Source of the DNA: Membranipora membranacea
Lineage: Eukaryota; Bryozoa; Gymnolaemata; Cheilostomatida; Membraniporidae
Direction: 5' to 3'
Assembly: GCA_914767715.1 (NCBI GenBank)
Contig: OU612066.1
Location: 22,418,283-22,482,282 of the forward strand
DNA length: 64,000 nt
The notes under the pieces are model-generated. The model ran no database searches, was not told where the DNA came from, and worked only from the letters and a program-made list of their open reading frames with translations. Within the stretch, counting starts at the first letter, position 1, and every line of letters starts with the position of its first letter. Below, in pieces: positions 35,930-48,500 of this stretch. Position numbers and translations under genes: made by a program.

Positions 35930-38098
35930 TTAAAGGCCGAGCCCAATGAAGTTTTAAGTGTTTTACTTTAGGTGATGAGCTTTCAGATGAGCCATTGGAC
36001 AAGATTCTACACATACCACAATCAGATCTGCTGATGCTCAAAGATGACATCTCCATCAAACAGTCAATAAATTCAGTCATATTATTGAGAAATCATTTTA
36101 ATGTCCTTGACCTTCTGACGTCATATATAGTGTTTAACATTTGCCACTAATGGTTTTAACTGTTTGTATTATCCATTGTTCTTTGTTTGTTTCTAGCAAA
36201 AATATCCAATAAAAATTAAGGTGATTGTAGCCTGATATCTTATTCACTCATTCCAAAGTTTTTGAGGGGATCTGTACCATCACTCCCCTCGTCAGCTTCA
36301 TCAGATTGGTTTATCGCAATCGGCGAGTTGTCGTCCTTCGATGCGATGTGTCGATATGAGACAGTAGTTGTGACGGCAAGAGTTTCCAATCTAGTAACAT
36401 CGATGAGCAGATGAGTGTCATTGTACATAATCATTGTCTAAACAAGGATGTCCTTTACATAAGGAGTGTTATTCTTGGGTTGTTAGTGCAGCGTGAGGTC
36501 TGGTTAATCCGGCAGTTATTAGTTTAGGAGGGTTCTGGGGTGATACAGCGGCAGATAGACTAGGGGGCAGTTTTGATAACAGATAGGCTTTCATTGAGTA
36601 GTCAGGAGTGGAGTGTTAGAGACATGAAGGGTGGAGTAAGGGGGAAGAATAAAATAATGTATTGAATATTAGGATATTATGTTAAGGCTATCGGGAATGG
36701 CTGATCGGTCCTGGTAATCTGATCCGCAGCAGCACAAGTACCCATTGACAGCAAGCAGACAACAAGACCACTCCGGGCAGCGACACCCGCCGCGACAACA
36801 GTGGCTAGCGTGTGTTCTCCCGGTGCCACCCCACACATAGTAGCAAAGAACTTACATTAATCCTAATCCTAACCACCAACCCGCCCAGTACAAGATTGAC
36901 AGATCCAACGCACCTGTTCCTAGTGCCTGGGATATGATATCAAAAATGTATTACGAGGGCTGTGAGTCTGTAAGTCAGTAGGTGGATATTCTGCCAGGTC
37001 ACTCTAGTTGTGCCACTTATAGGTCAGAGAATCTATGTGTACACGGGTTGTGGTACCTGTGAACTCGATATTTAAAGGAGTACTTTTTCACATTGGTGTT
37101 CACAAGACCCTGTACAGGCCCGACACGTGTGTCATGTTCTGATTTGTGGGTAGCCACTGCCTTCTCCGATTCGACCACAGCATTACCTGAAATATCAGCA
37201 TGATGCCTTCGTTCAGCAAGGGTCTTCCATCCGGATTGATTCATCAGGTCTGATATTCTCTCCGTTTTTGTTTACTGAAGGTCAACCTAAACGCTTTCCT
37301 GTTTATGGCCTCAAGAACATCAATATGCTTAGTCTTAAAGGGTGACCATGACGGGGTAGCAAACTCAAGTATTGGTCTACTTATTGTTTTATAGGCTGTC
37401 ATACGTGTTTTGGGTCTGGCCTTTTTTAAGTTTCTCATGAGCAGGTGAAGGACATTTGTGGCTTTCTTGCCAAGTTCCTGGATATGCCTGTCAAAGGATA
37501 AACGTGAATCGATTAGGACACCAAGGTCAGATCATCCTGTAGTTGAAAATCATCAAATGCACCTGTTTGTAGATAAGAATATCATCAGCAAATAAGCGAA
37601 GATTACATGAGTTTACACATGACGGCATATCGTTTATGAATATTAAAAGCAATAAGGGACCTAGCACACTACCCTGTGGCACTCCAGAGGTGACGTTTCT
37701 AGGAGAAGACTTAGACCCAATTACTGTCACTGACAGAGACCTGTTGGATGACCAGTTTTCACTCCCCTAATATTTGGAATGCTCTGTACGTGCTGTTGCG
37801 TGGGCATCTAGGGAGCATGCCAGGCCTGCAGGGGGCCTGAGTTGTGACAGTAAGTAGATATACAGTAATGAGTAAGAGAAGCAAACCTCTGAACTGACAA
37901 ACTTACTACCGTAAGGTCGCGTATTGTAACCACGCGGCTTGTTAGTGAACAGGCCTGGACAAACTTACTAACTAAACTTTTACTACTTTTCATTTCCATC
38001 ATTCATCATCATCTATTATTTTGATTTACCAAACCATTGATTGAAAATACTCTGGAAAACATACAGTAAGTTAGAATTTCATTGGGCTTGGCCTTTAA
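35930..38098. mobile_element. 2.2-kb TTAA-flanked transposon with 28-bp terminal inverted repeats
   Basis: Inward from TTAA at both ends the element reads AGGCC(G/A)AGCCCAATGAA(G/A)TT(T/C)TAA, with three mismatches between the ends. Unit 3 has the uninterrupted site (about 52997, ATCAAGGTTGATCTGATTTG), where TTGA stands for the single TTAA. This marks TTAA as the duplicated target, as in piggyBac-type elements. The inside holds a LINE reverse-transcriptase fragment (nested insertion) and short - strand frames (36240-36434, 37808-38002), none recognisable as a transposase. Confidence 0.75.
37017..37775 (-). pseudogene. LINE reverse transcriptase fragment
   Basis: On the - strand the RT core is plain: SGVPQGSVLGPLLLLIFIND followed by LRLFADDILIYKQ (the FADD catalytic motif). 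After a frame change and a deletion of about 150 bp come LGVLIDSRLSFDRHIQELG, TAYKTISRPILEFATPSWSP and, in another frame, SDLMNQSGWKTLAERRHHAD. These are the end of the RT and its C-terminal region from a Jockey/CR1-like non-LTR retrotransposon. It is 5' truncated near 37775 and broken, so inactive. Confidence 0.88.
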
Positions 38099-39926
38099 TA
38101 TCATTTGCATTCAGGCTGTTCTCATTCTGCTGGTGAGCCGGCTGCTGCTTGATAATCCAAACGTAGGGCAATTGGATCATATTTGATCTGAATGGATTGT
38201 TCGCTTAATGGTATTTCAGGTCACCAAGCTCCTATCCTAGTCTCTGCTGTGAATCGACTTCCATATATCAGCCTGGTGTAATGGCTAATGCAGCATCGCT
38301 GCCTGTCAGTATACTTAAAACTCCCAAAGCTGTCGGTGTCAAAAGAGATAGCTCATGTCTCCCAACATCAACACAGGTAGATGTTAGTCTGATGCCTACG
38401 TGTTTGTTTGAATCATGTAGGTTTAATAAGGATAAGGATTGTCCAATATATCTGTCTTTTAGTTGCACTTTAACGCAATATTTGTAAATTCAGCGGAGAA
38501 GGTTAAAAGGGTTTGAATGGTCAGGGTGTGTTGGTTGATCTTCTCATCTAATGATTGTTATCCACCTTCGGTGAATGTAGTGGAGGTATCGGTGATCATG
38601 TCTATATCTATCCAAGTTTGATCAGGGAGTATGGAATATACTCAGGTTACAAGACACTAAAGTAATATATTTCTGGATTGTGAACAGACAGTTCTCATTT
38701 ATACATATTTTCGCTGACTTTAACAAAAACTAATATATATAGCCGATTTTGGAGATTATATCCTGTTTTTTTACGTCATTTTTAATCCTGTTGGCGTCCT
38801 GTTAGTTCCCAAAATGCCCTAATTTCATCTATTCTAGGTATCATTTCAACCCCGAATCACCCCAAAAATAAAGCATTATTGCAAACTTGGCTAGTCAGCT
38901 GACTAGAAAACTATTTGATACTGCAATCAGTTCGAGACAAGATTGCTTGTTGCCAAATACCTAACTTATGTGATTGTGTATGCATATCATACCCTAGATA
39001 TTGTCCAGTTTCCTCATGTAATGATGGGTACAATACAATATGAAACGAACTATGCCATACATGTAGTTCTTATCCACAACAATAAAGTTTAGTACACAAG
39101 TACTCTGAATTAGTCATTTGTTATGATTGAGAAACCCTTTATTTTTCTGAAAACAGAAGCAAAAGGATATGTCTATTATAACGTGCGAGTCCTTTGTGTT
39201 ACATGCAGTGATTTTAACAGCAGCAGCACAGATTCATCATGACGACTAACTCAAGATGAAAAGAAAAGGTGTTTCGGCTCGTCGCGGAATCATTTCTAAT
39301 CTCGGATTATAAGACAGCTCCAGTATGGATTATTCATCAAGATACTACAGTTATACTACTGATTATAGGAGTATATGAATAGCAGATGTACACTTAGTAC
39401 CTGATAAATCATGAGCTCTATATGACTCGTCTCCCAAAGATATGAAACAAAATTCAGGATCATATTGATGTATAAGATCAGTCCGGAATTATTTCTACTC
39501 ATGGATTACGTAGCTGCTCCTAGATGGATAATTCTTCAAGATATTTCAGCTTTATTGGAATAACAAGAGATAACAATCCACTCAGACCTCTATGACAGTA
39601 TACCCGCACAGCTATGGTGAGCTTCGGCTTTAACCCCTTACACTTTCAATACAAGATAGGTTATTTGACTCTCCATAATTTTTATACTGGAACAGTAAAA
39701 CACATGCAAAACATGACTGAAACTGCAAAATGCAAATAACAGGGTACGCATCCTAACCAATAATGCATTGAAATATTGGAAAGAAAATTGTTATCATCAC
39801 AGCATGAAGATAATGGAATGACGCAATGAATATTCCATAAGAAAACTACACCAAATCTGGACCATGAACATAAAATAGCCTGTGAGCCAGTCTGAGTGTG
39901 AACATAAAAATATATATAGGGAGACA
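38099..39926. other. Intergenic sequence shared with units 1 and 3
   Basis: Blocks here align with 53.03-53.29 kb and, from about 38670, with 19.70 kb and on. It contains the paired 60-bp blocks (39278-39550). No gene called. Confidence 0.4.
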
Positions 39927-42792
39927 CTATGAGATAATCCTGCGTAGAGTGTTTGTCACGAAACTCTTGACAAACTTAAAAGATTTGGTAACTCGTCTTT
40001 TTATACCATGCTGAGCTCTGCGTGTAGCCGATAACTTGGTACTAGCCTGAGGGCGTTTCTCACAGAGTCCTAATTTATCAGTAGGTGTATCGCACGGAAT
40101 TTGAGAGCTTTCATGCTGCACACATGTAGCCGGTTCAGGTTTTATTTCCTCATCATTTTCGCATATCACATCTAGTGAATCTGAAATCAGGTTAAATTTG
40201 TGTTTAAGTCTGCCCTCCATACCTGCTAATATGTTCGTTTTGACAGTCCCAATCTAGTGGTCATTGTTTCAGAGTTCATGATTAAAGCTTGTCAATTTGG
40301 ACACATATATTTTTGTTATCCCTCTTCCATCTGATAGAAATTATCAAATCTAATCGAATGTGTGAAAGTTTCTCACTTACCGAGAAGAACTGCAAGGGTA
40401 TTATTCTGTTGTTACTGTATTTCACTCTCCGACCCATATTCGAAATATACGATTTCAGGTCTGTAAAATAGAAGTTCACTAGTTAAAAATCACTGTGTTC
40501 ATTTATTGTTGAGGGGGGACAGCTCATAATACTGATGTTTCCCCCTTTTCAGATTTTCAACATATATTGCTCACAGGCATTAGTAGTTGGGTGGTAGCTT
40601 CATATAGGCATTAAGATGCAAATTGGGATAAATGATATTACTGTTCACTTCTGATCCTTTTGTGCTCTACAGATCAGAAGAAAATTACAAAAATTGGAAG
40701 ATATAACGATGCCTGGATTCTCTTGTGAAATAACCCAATGGTAACATAGTTATGAGTGTCGTCTATAACATTGCATTGTGGGATACTTTTCAATATCGAC
40801 AATTGACTATACATACAAGATGTATTACAAAATATTCCTTGAAACTCACATGACATGATCATTTGAGATGGTCTGATAGAATAGTGTTGAGATTGATGTG
40901 TCTAGTTTTTCTAGCTGTGTTAGTTCATTGGTGAATTCAAGGAGACTTAGATTCAAAGGTGTTTCTAATTCATCTTCAGAATACTCAAAGCTGTCTTCAT
41001 ACAGAGATGACCTATTTGTCAAATCATTCTCGAAGCTCAGCCAAAAGGATGTATCAAGTTTCCGAGGACTAGAAAATAACACAAAAATAACACTATTATT
41101 ATACAGTGAACAAGAGCAGTCAATTTGTATGGTCTCACAAGTGCCAAATCGGTTGTCGATCAGTTTCCAGTTGTGGGCATATTTCCATACATGTTTTTTT
41201 GCTGTTTGGAAAAATTTGATTTGACTTTGTGTTCAGAGAGATAAGCCTATCAGTGACAGCCAAATTACACCACATATCTGACGCTTAACCAGTTCACAAC
41301 ATAGGCTACTATCATTAATTGTATGTTATAAAGAAGACTTTAAACACATGAATACATATATACGCGTAAATACTAAAACACTATAAAATACTCACATTAC
41401 AGGATGTGCCATAGTTTGATAAGTCGGGATTTGCAATGACGAGACATGATTATCTATTTTGAGAGAGTCTTCTACTAGCTGATTGAGGCTGTCGGTGAAC
41501 GGTGTAGTAAATAATGTGTCTGTAGTGCACTCTTCATCGCATGAGAAGGGAAACTCAGTGTCCAAGATGTCTGTGAGATCTAAGAAGGTAAGAACTAATA
41601 TGCTACTAAAGGTAATATTATCACTATCGACACCCCATTTTATGTGAGAGCACCTCAATAAAAATTAGCAAGATATCTAAATCTCTTGTCATGTCGTATG
41701 GTTCGTTATCTTTCGATCAGGTCGAGTTTCCTATGCAATCACTCAATAAAGCTAGACATCTAGTATTGTTCTATTTTGCAATGGTTGTATGGTTCATATG
41801 ATTCGATTCGATTCCATTATTGCAACCATGAAATGCTTCAGCATAGCAAAACTATTAACAAAGGCATAGGATAAATAATTCCAAATAACAATTAAGTCCC
41901 TCAGATTAGGATAATTACCATCAGAGAATTCACACAACTGATCTTCATCCCGGACGCTTCCCTCCTCAGACTCATATCCACCATCTGACTCTGAAAAACA
42001 AATGAGTTATGATAAGTTTCTAAGAGGAGTAGTTATCATATATGGTTGAACTTTTGAGTGCGATAAACCTGGTCTGTTTTTCTATAGCTGACTACAGGAA
42101 TGTTCTTTGCTTACAAGTTTTAATTCCGTCAAGATCAGCAGCTTCAATGCTTCATATAATAATCATAATGTGTAACAAGATCGACAAATTTCAGGTTCCC
42201 CTAATTGAGACTCACCTTTCTGGCTTTTGCATGAAAATACATCCTCTAAATCTCTCAAATCCGGCTGCTGGCCCTTGTGATCATCATCGATATCACTCCA
42301 CAACCTCAGGCTAACTACCTCACAATTACTACAATTGAAATGTATCACCACTACTACAATGATTGAGTTGTATGAAATGTGATTTAACTCTCACTCATAG
42401 AGTCACCTAGTAGTATCACTACTACTTGTACTACTTACTCATTGTGCCGTTGCGCTCCCAGAAGGCAGCGATTGCATCATCTTTAATAGCGTAACGCCGC
42501 TGATGACACATCATCAATGAGAAGAACCTGATGGACTTTGATGGAGTTCACAGTCATGGCATAGGTTATTTTTTTATATGTGCATTGATGAATAAACTAA
42601 ATATTTTATGCTTTTCCCCTAGCCCAAACAAAATCAACCGAATCCGAGTAATTCATGACAATAGCAAAAGAATTAAAAGTTGGCCCACCATCAATTTTAT
42701 AACAGCAGTAATGAGAATAATAAGTAAACTTACATGGCAGTTCTGTACATTTCTTCTCGTTGATAATATTTGTTATAGTAAGACATGTTCAT
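39927..42792 (-). pseudogene. Acidic protein gene, unit 2 copy with premature stop
   Basis: The same seven exons as the unit 1 gene: 42734-42792, 42216-42328, 41919-41990, 41396-41579, 40850-41068, 40381-40460, 39927-40180. All splice sites are kept. In exon 6 the codon GAG of units 1 and 3 is TAA here (40412-40414), so the product would stop after 231 residues and lose the basic C-terminal exon, which is itself still open. The start has two in-frame ATGs (42792 and 42786). Either a recent nonsense mutation or a shorter functional isoform; I favour the former. Confidence 0.65.
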
Positions 42793-44320
42793 GTAGTTAT
42801 CACTTGATTTCTATAGAATTTTACAGAGAATCACAGAAACACAGCTTGTTCAGACGGTTGCTTTTTTCTGATTGTTATGCTCAACATCCAGTCATCATTG
42901 TGCTAAATGTTGTGTCATGGCGTGTCTCCATCAATTGTTGGCCATTACTACTCTAGGTCACTTGATTTTGATTATAAGTTGTCCTCTCATTATTAGATTA
43001 TGAGAGTAATAATTATGATAAATATAGGATGATTTTTCGTATTCAAAATTGATAAAATTATGTAGTTCATTCCTATGGTGTTCATATGACGTCCAGGATG
43101 AAATTGCCTGCCAAATAAAATTGTGTTCATATTATTTTCTTTACGTCATCTTAGTAATTTCAGTAGATTTTCAAAACTGACTACTTGGTGTTATATATAA
43201 CCCTTCATATACTCCCTTCATATTATTCTGGCATCAACTAATGCTGATTTAAAATTTAGTTGAGTTGTATAGGATTTGTTTTCTTCCATGTTGTAAGATA
43301 ACTATCCTTGTCCGTGCTGAGTCGCAGCATAAAACATGGCTAGTCCAGACTGCATTCTTTGCTCATGTCATCAGACAGTTCGTTCGTCATCTTATTGGTA
43401 TAAGTTGGTCACATCAGTTTCATGATTAAAGGGATGTTTTATTTTCAGAATAACTGAACTGTGTCTAGCTGCCGTACACTGATATTCAGAACTAGAAGGC
43501 TACATTGTGGGATTACAAAAAAGAGAAGGGCCATGCAGTAGCTAATGCATATCAGTGGATAGATATACCTCATCATATGTGAAGGTTACCGTAACTTGAA
43601 AGGATGAGTCTTCATAATTATTTCTTTTTTTCCTTTAGGACCCGGTAGGAGTTAGAGTGTCATCAGCATGTGATGTTCTCTCTTGAATCTAAAGGTTGCC
43701 TGTTATGATCTCGGGAGTTGTAGAAAGTGTCAAGGATTTGGATTTAAGGCTTAGAACCATATGTATTCATCAGCTCGATAACAATTCACATTCATTGTTT
43801 TTGGCAGTCATTAGCCTAACAAAGCTGAAAAATTTGCAATTTTTTGTGCAATGATTAATCGAAAATCAACGAAATTTACCTTCTCAACATTCACTCTACG
43901 CCAGATGTAATGCAGTTACCCAGTGACAACGATTCCAATTATTCATATTCAAATTTTGAGCACTGGGTACCATACTTGCCAACCTGTACGCATAAAGCGC
44001 TTGTAAACGCTTATTTGACACTAATTGAGTTTTAAAGGCAAAACGCTAGTTGTACTCATTTATGGTTTTCCAAACGCCTGTTCATCTAATTAGGCAATCA
44101 AAAACGCGCAGCGCGAAAAAATTTTTTTTGGGCGTTTTCTGGTCATTTGAGGCACCCTGGAGTTTTGTACTCATTTTTAAGCATTTTGGAAATTTTTGTA
44201 CTCATTTTGGAAAAATTAGGTTGGCAAGTCTGCTGGGTACACACACCGATTTCAAGATCACACTATTAGCATGTATGCTACCATTTGTCTATGTATGCTA
44301 CTGATAAACAAGTAAGAGAT
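42793..44320. other. Spacer spanning the unit 2/unit 3 junction
   Basis: Homologous to 23.8-26.3 kb with losses. An ATG-less frame at 44050-44304 is not credible as a gene. Confidence 0.4.
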
Positions 44321-44526
44321 TGATAACCCTTACAGGTTAACTTCCATCAATCAATCACATATAAACTGTGTGTTAAAAAATGGAAACTGCCACATGGATT
44401 TCCCACCTGTCACAGTTTTGTTTTGCTTATTTTTCAGGCTTTTAAGATGAAGCCGTTTAACTTATTACACAGCAGTCTGCAGTCACAGCTTGAACAAGGA
44501 AGTTAGTAACAAGCAGTGGAGATTTA

Positions 44527-44790
44527 AGCCTGGTACCCATCAACTGCATAACTGTCCCAGGAACTCATCTGCGATCATGCACGACCACTTTTGCATTGCT
44601 GTGATTGATGGGTACAAAATACACAGAGATCGTGCGTTTACAAATACCTTCCCACGATAGTAGAATTGCTTCTACTTTCGTGTGATATGTTGTGCTGCAT
44701 TTTGTGGTTCCCACAAATTCTTTAATGATTGCCAGTGCAAAATCTTAGAAATTCCTGAGATTAAAAAAGCACATTGGTGGGTACAAGGCT
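44527..44790. mobile_element. 264-bp MITE with TTA target duplication
   Basis: Terminal inverted repeats AGCCTGGTACCCATCAA and AGCCTTGTACCCACCAA (read inward) with TTA on both sides (44524-44526 and 44791-44793). Unit 1 shows the empty site GAGATTTAGATAG. A 3-bp TTA duplication fits the PIF/Harbinger group. Confidence 0.82.
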
Positions 44791-45573
44791 TTAGATAGAG
44801 CAACACACTGAGACATAACCATTGAGAATATCAGGTCAGTAGGATGTACAATCAAGGCATTAGGTACTCTAACTCTCTCTGACTCTTTATATAAGGGTGT
44901 TGAACTTCTAATCCCTGTGTTCAGTTTTTTATCACAACTTACTCTGGTTAGGGATTTGCTAATAAGTGTAACTTCATTGATATGAAGGTTATTGCATTCT
45001 ACTGTTAACAATACTGTGATCTCTATTACTGCAGGCTCTGCGATGATACATTAATCTTACATTTCGGAATGCTTAACTTGAAGACTCCCTCGTACTATTA
45101 TATACATGTCTTGCTTGCTCACAGCGGACCCCTTCCACTTTAATTCAGTGTTTGGGGAAAGAAAGTGGGATATAAAAGAGCGTCCTCATTTTTTCTCTCA
45201 TTCCCTGACCCTCTTTAGAATCACTTGTCAGTGTGATAAAATATACCCCAGCTAATATAAAATTTGTTAATATACATACACAGGTCATGCTCACAGCAGG
45301 CACTTTGCAAATAAAATTCATTGTTTGGGAGGAGCAGGGAGAAAGAGCGAATTTAAAAGACTCTCCTCACTTCTGTGGTAACGCTTGGATGTGAGTCTCA
45401 GTTTGCTATAGATGGCGATGTACGCCTTCACCTGAGCAAGCAAGCACAACCACATATGGAAAGGCGGGGCCTCCCCTGATCTTCTTGTTCTAAGTATTGT
45501 TATTAGCAATATTATGTCGATAATTTATTCATGCTTTTAGATCCACTGAGTGACACAGCATCACATAAAAGAA

Positions 45574-48500
45574 ATGGCCGTCTCAGTAGCAGAAGATGCA
45601 CCACATCTGGTAACATGTGGTAACTGCCTTGAGGAAGAGGGGTTTATCCATAACCCGATGTTTCTGCCCTGTGATCATGTCTGCTGTGAGACTTGTCTGA
45701 GGAGGCAACTCAAGAAGACTGATGTAATCGAATGCAGAGTTTGTCAGTAAGTATCAGGTTCACAGAGCCTCTAATATGACAGCGTTTCTAAGAACAGTAT
45801 TGCAATCAGTCTCTGATTCGAATTATCAACTATGTTTTATATTGTTGTGTAGCTCCACATTGATTCAACTTATCTAGTCAGATGATTAACACCATTAATC
45901 TGTATCCAATTTAAAACATTTCCTTCACATAATTTCCTGTTGTCCAGGAAAGGGGGCGGGGCAGTGTTGGTGGGAGAGCTGGCAGGATAGAATAAGTGGG
46001 ATGCGTTTCGGGATGGTCTAAGTGGCATGGTTGGCTTAATGGTACTGGCCACATGCATCTTTCAGTAATTCAATTGCAACATTACTCCGCTCGATAATTG
46101 ATTCAGTATGACATAATGCACAACATTTCTTGATTTGCAGAAACATGTGCAAAGTGGTTATAGACAACCTTCCCTCAGCCTTAGAGAATGTTCACCCAGT
46201 TACTTTCTGTGAGCCGTGTGAGAAAAGTGGGAAACTCAAAATGACTGCCAACACTTACTGTCTGACCTGTGAACATAAGTTCTGTGCTGCTCATCAGAAG
46301 GTAAATACCAATCGTGAACTTTTCTATGGGTGTCTGTTAAACAGGTTTGAAAAATAATTTTGTAATTTGAACAGCATTATCAGTGATAGCTATGGAAGGA
46401 ATGAGTAATATATATATATATATATATATTATGTTGATATATATAACTCTATGGTAAAACATTAATGTAAAAGGGAGGGAGAGAACTTTGCTTTATGTCT
46501 ATTAAGGATCAAGTTTTTGATAATTTTGTAATTTACAGCTTCACATAGAGCTAAACTTGCATCATGAGACTCAGAATATAAAGGAGTACATGAGATCAAC
46601 CTCAACAGTAGATCAGCAGAATTTTTGTCAGACTCACAAAGATCAAGTCATCGGTCTCGGTTGCTCAAAGTGTGCAAAGGTTTACTGTTTTGAGTGTGTG
46701 TCCTCTGTTGGCCTCTGCCAAAATGGTGAGTGACAATTCCAGTAACAGTGGTAGTATGAGTTCCATTTTATTGTAATTGCAGTCTCGATAACCTGATCAA
46801 AAATTTGTTCTCTCTCTGAAACTGAGGAGCCAACTCCTGACATCATAATTAACATTTCACCTATCGGGGCTTCCACAGGAGGTGGGTCTCTAAAGTAAAA
46901 AAGCAAAAACCAAAATTATTCTCTATTTGTCCCTTGTTCAGTAAGTAAGACCTGCTAGTGATCTTGTTCCCGACGTGTTCACACCCTGGACAATACCCTT
47001 GACCGCATGTTCCTACTACTTCAAAATACACTCCTGCAATTTTATAAAGTTATGATCATCACATTGAAATTTACCAATAATGTTAAATATTCCATCAATC
47101 TTAACACGCACCATAGATTATTAGATTAGACCAACTTGTTCAATGCCATATACCAAATCTGATAGATTTGAGTTCTCTTATTACCCTCTAGGTTCTAACC
47201 ACAAGCTCATGTCTCTAAAAGAGCTCTCAGCTGAGGTGAAGAGATTACTGGAGCCTAAGAAGAAGGAATGTGAAGAGCTGTTTGATACATGGTCAGCTGT
47301 GATGAAGGAGGAAGCGGTCACTCTGTCTAACTGGGATACAGAAACTGAGGAAGGAGTCAGACTTATTGATGATACAGAGGAGAAACAGGTATTGTGATCA
47401 TGCAGAAAAATGTAATACCTTAAACTGATGGGGCGAATTTTCCTTACCAAGCTTTTCTACCTAATTATTCAGGAGGTTCAAAAGTTTGAACACCACAGCA
47501 AAACATTTATAATCTGGGTGAGCGTGAAAAATGATTTTATCAGCCTTTGCATGTCTACTTTATCTCTTTATTTTATAGATAAAAGCTATCAGAGAGAAAT
47601 ATGGAAAATTGAAGGAGGAGTATACCACAAACAGAGGCAGCACTAAAGATAAGCTAACAAAATACATAGAGAAGGATGCTGGTCTAAAACTCACTGAGTT
47701 TCATGAGCAGATTAAAACTTTTCGGTCTGATCTATCTAAACAACACTGTGTAAGTTGTTCAACCATTTTTGAGGTTGTGAGTCTAATTATGAATAAAACC
47801 AAACACTATGAGCCAGGTGACTTTTCTCCCCTGCTAACACTCCAATTAATCATGTCATTTCACAGGATTAGCTTTAGGTTATTAAGTTGCAAAACTTCTG
47901 CAATGATATTTGAATTCACAGTGTACTTTTGTATACCCTTCACTGCTTTTGTCATATTTATAGTAGCAAGAACTATTGAATATATAAAGTTGTCCTCTCA
48001 TTGACATTGAGGGAGCAACTTCAAAATAATCTTTTTATCGTTTATTTGGTCGGAGGCTTGTGAAGACAGGCTACCCAACTCAAGCTTCGTCAGTTGTTGC
48101 AATATCAGTTTAACATGAAATTAATGTGTTGTAGTAGTAGATCACCATATCAGTCAGTAAAAGCTTTCTGAAACCAAAACTCCACCCATTTGTAAAGTTT
48201 ATTGTGAAATTTCCAAAAGAAAAACCTCTGGGTACCAGTCTTCAACTAAAACATTTCTTAATTTCCTTATTTTCTTAATTATAGTAGCTATAAATTAACA
48301 TACACATCGAATTACCTTTTTAATTTACAGGTTGATTTGCTGCGAACAAAGAAGATATTACAGACTAAACTGGATGATATGGCTGTTGACGAATTCAAAG
48401 GTCTAGTGGTGGAAAATCAACTGAATATCCAGACCAATGGTATATATGTTTTTCCTGCTGCTTCAATCGTCATCTCGCCATCTTGCCACCCTCCAAGTTA

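Larger units (their letters stand above)
25081..43642. repeat. Segmental duplication unit 2
   Basis: The longest unit (about 18.6 kb). It carries TRIM-like gene B, the damaged acidic gene and unit-specific insertions between 34.2 and 38.1 kb. Alignment with units 1 and 3 is continuous outside those insertions. Confidence 0.7.

Noticed and set aside
44050-44304. 84-codon + strand frame at the unit 2/3 junction
   Set aside because: Non-ATG start, no homologous frame in the other units and no motif.
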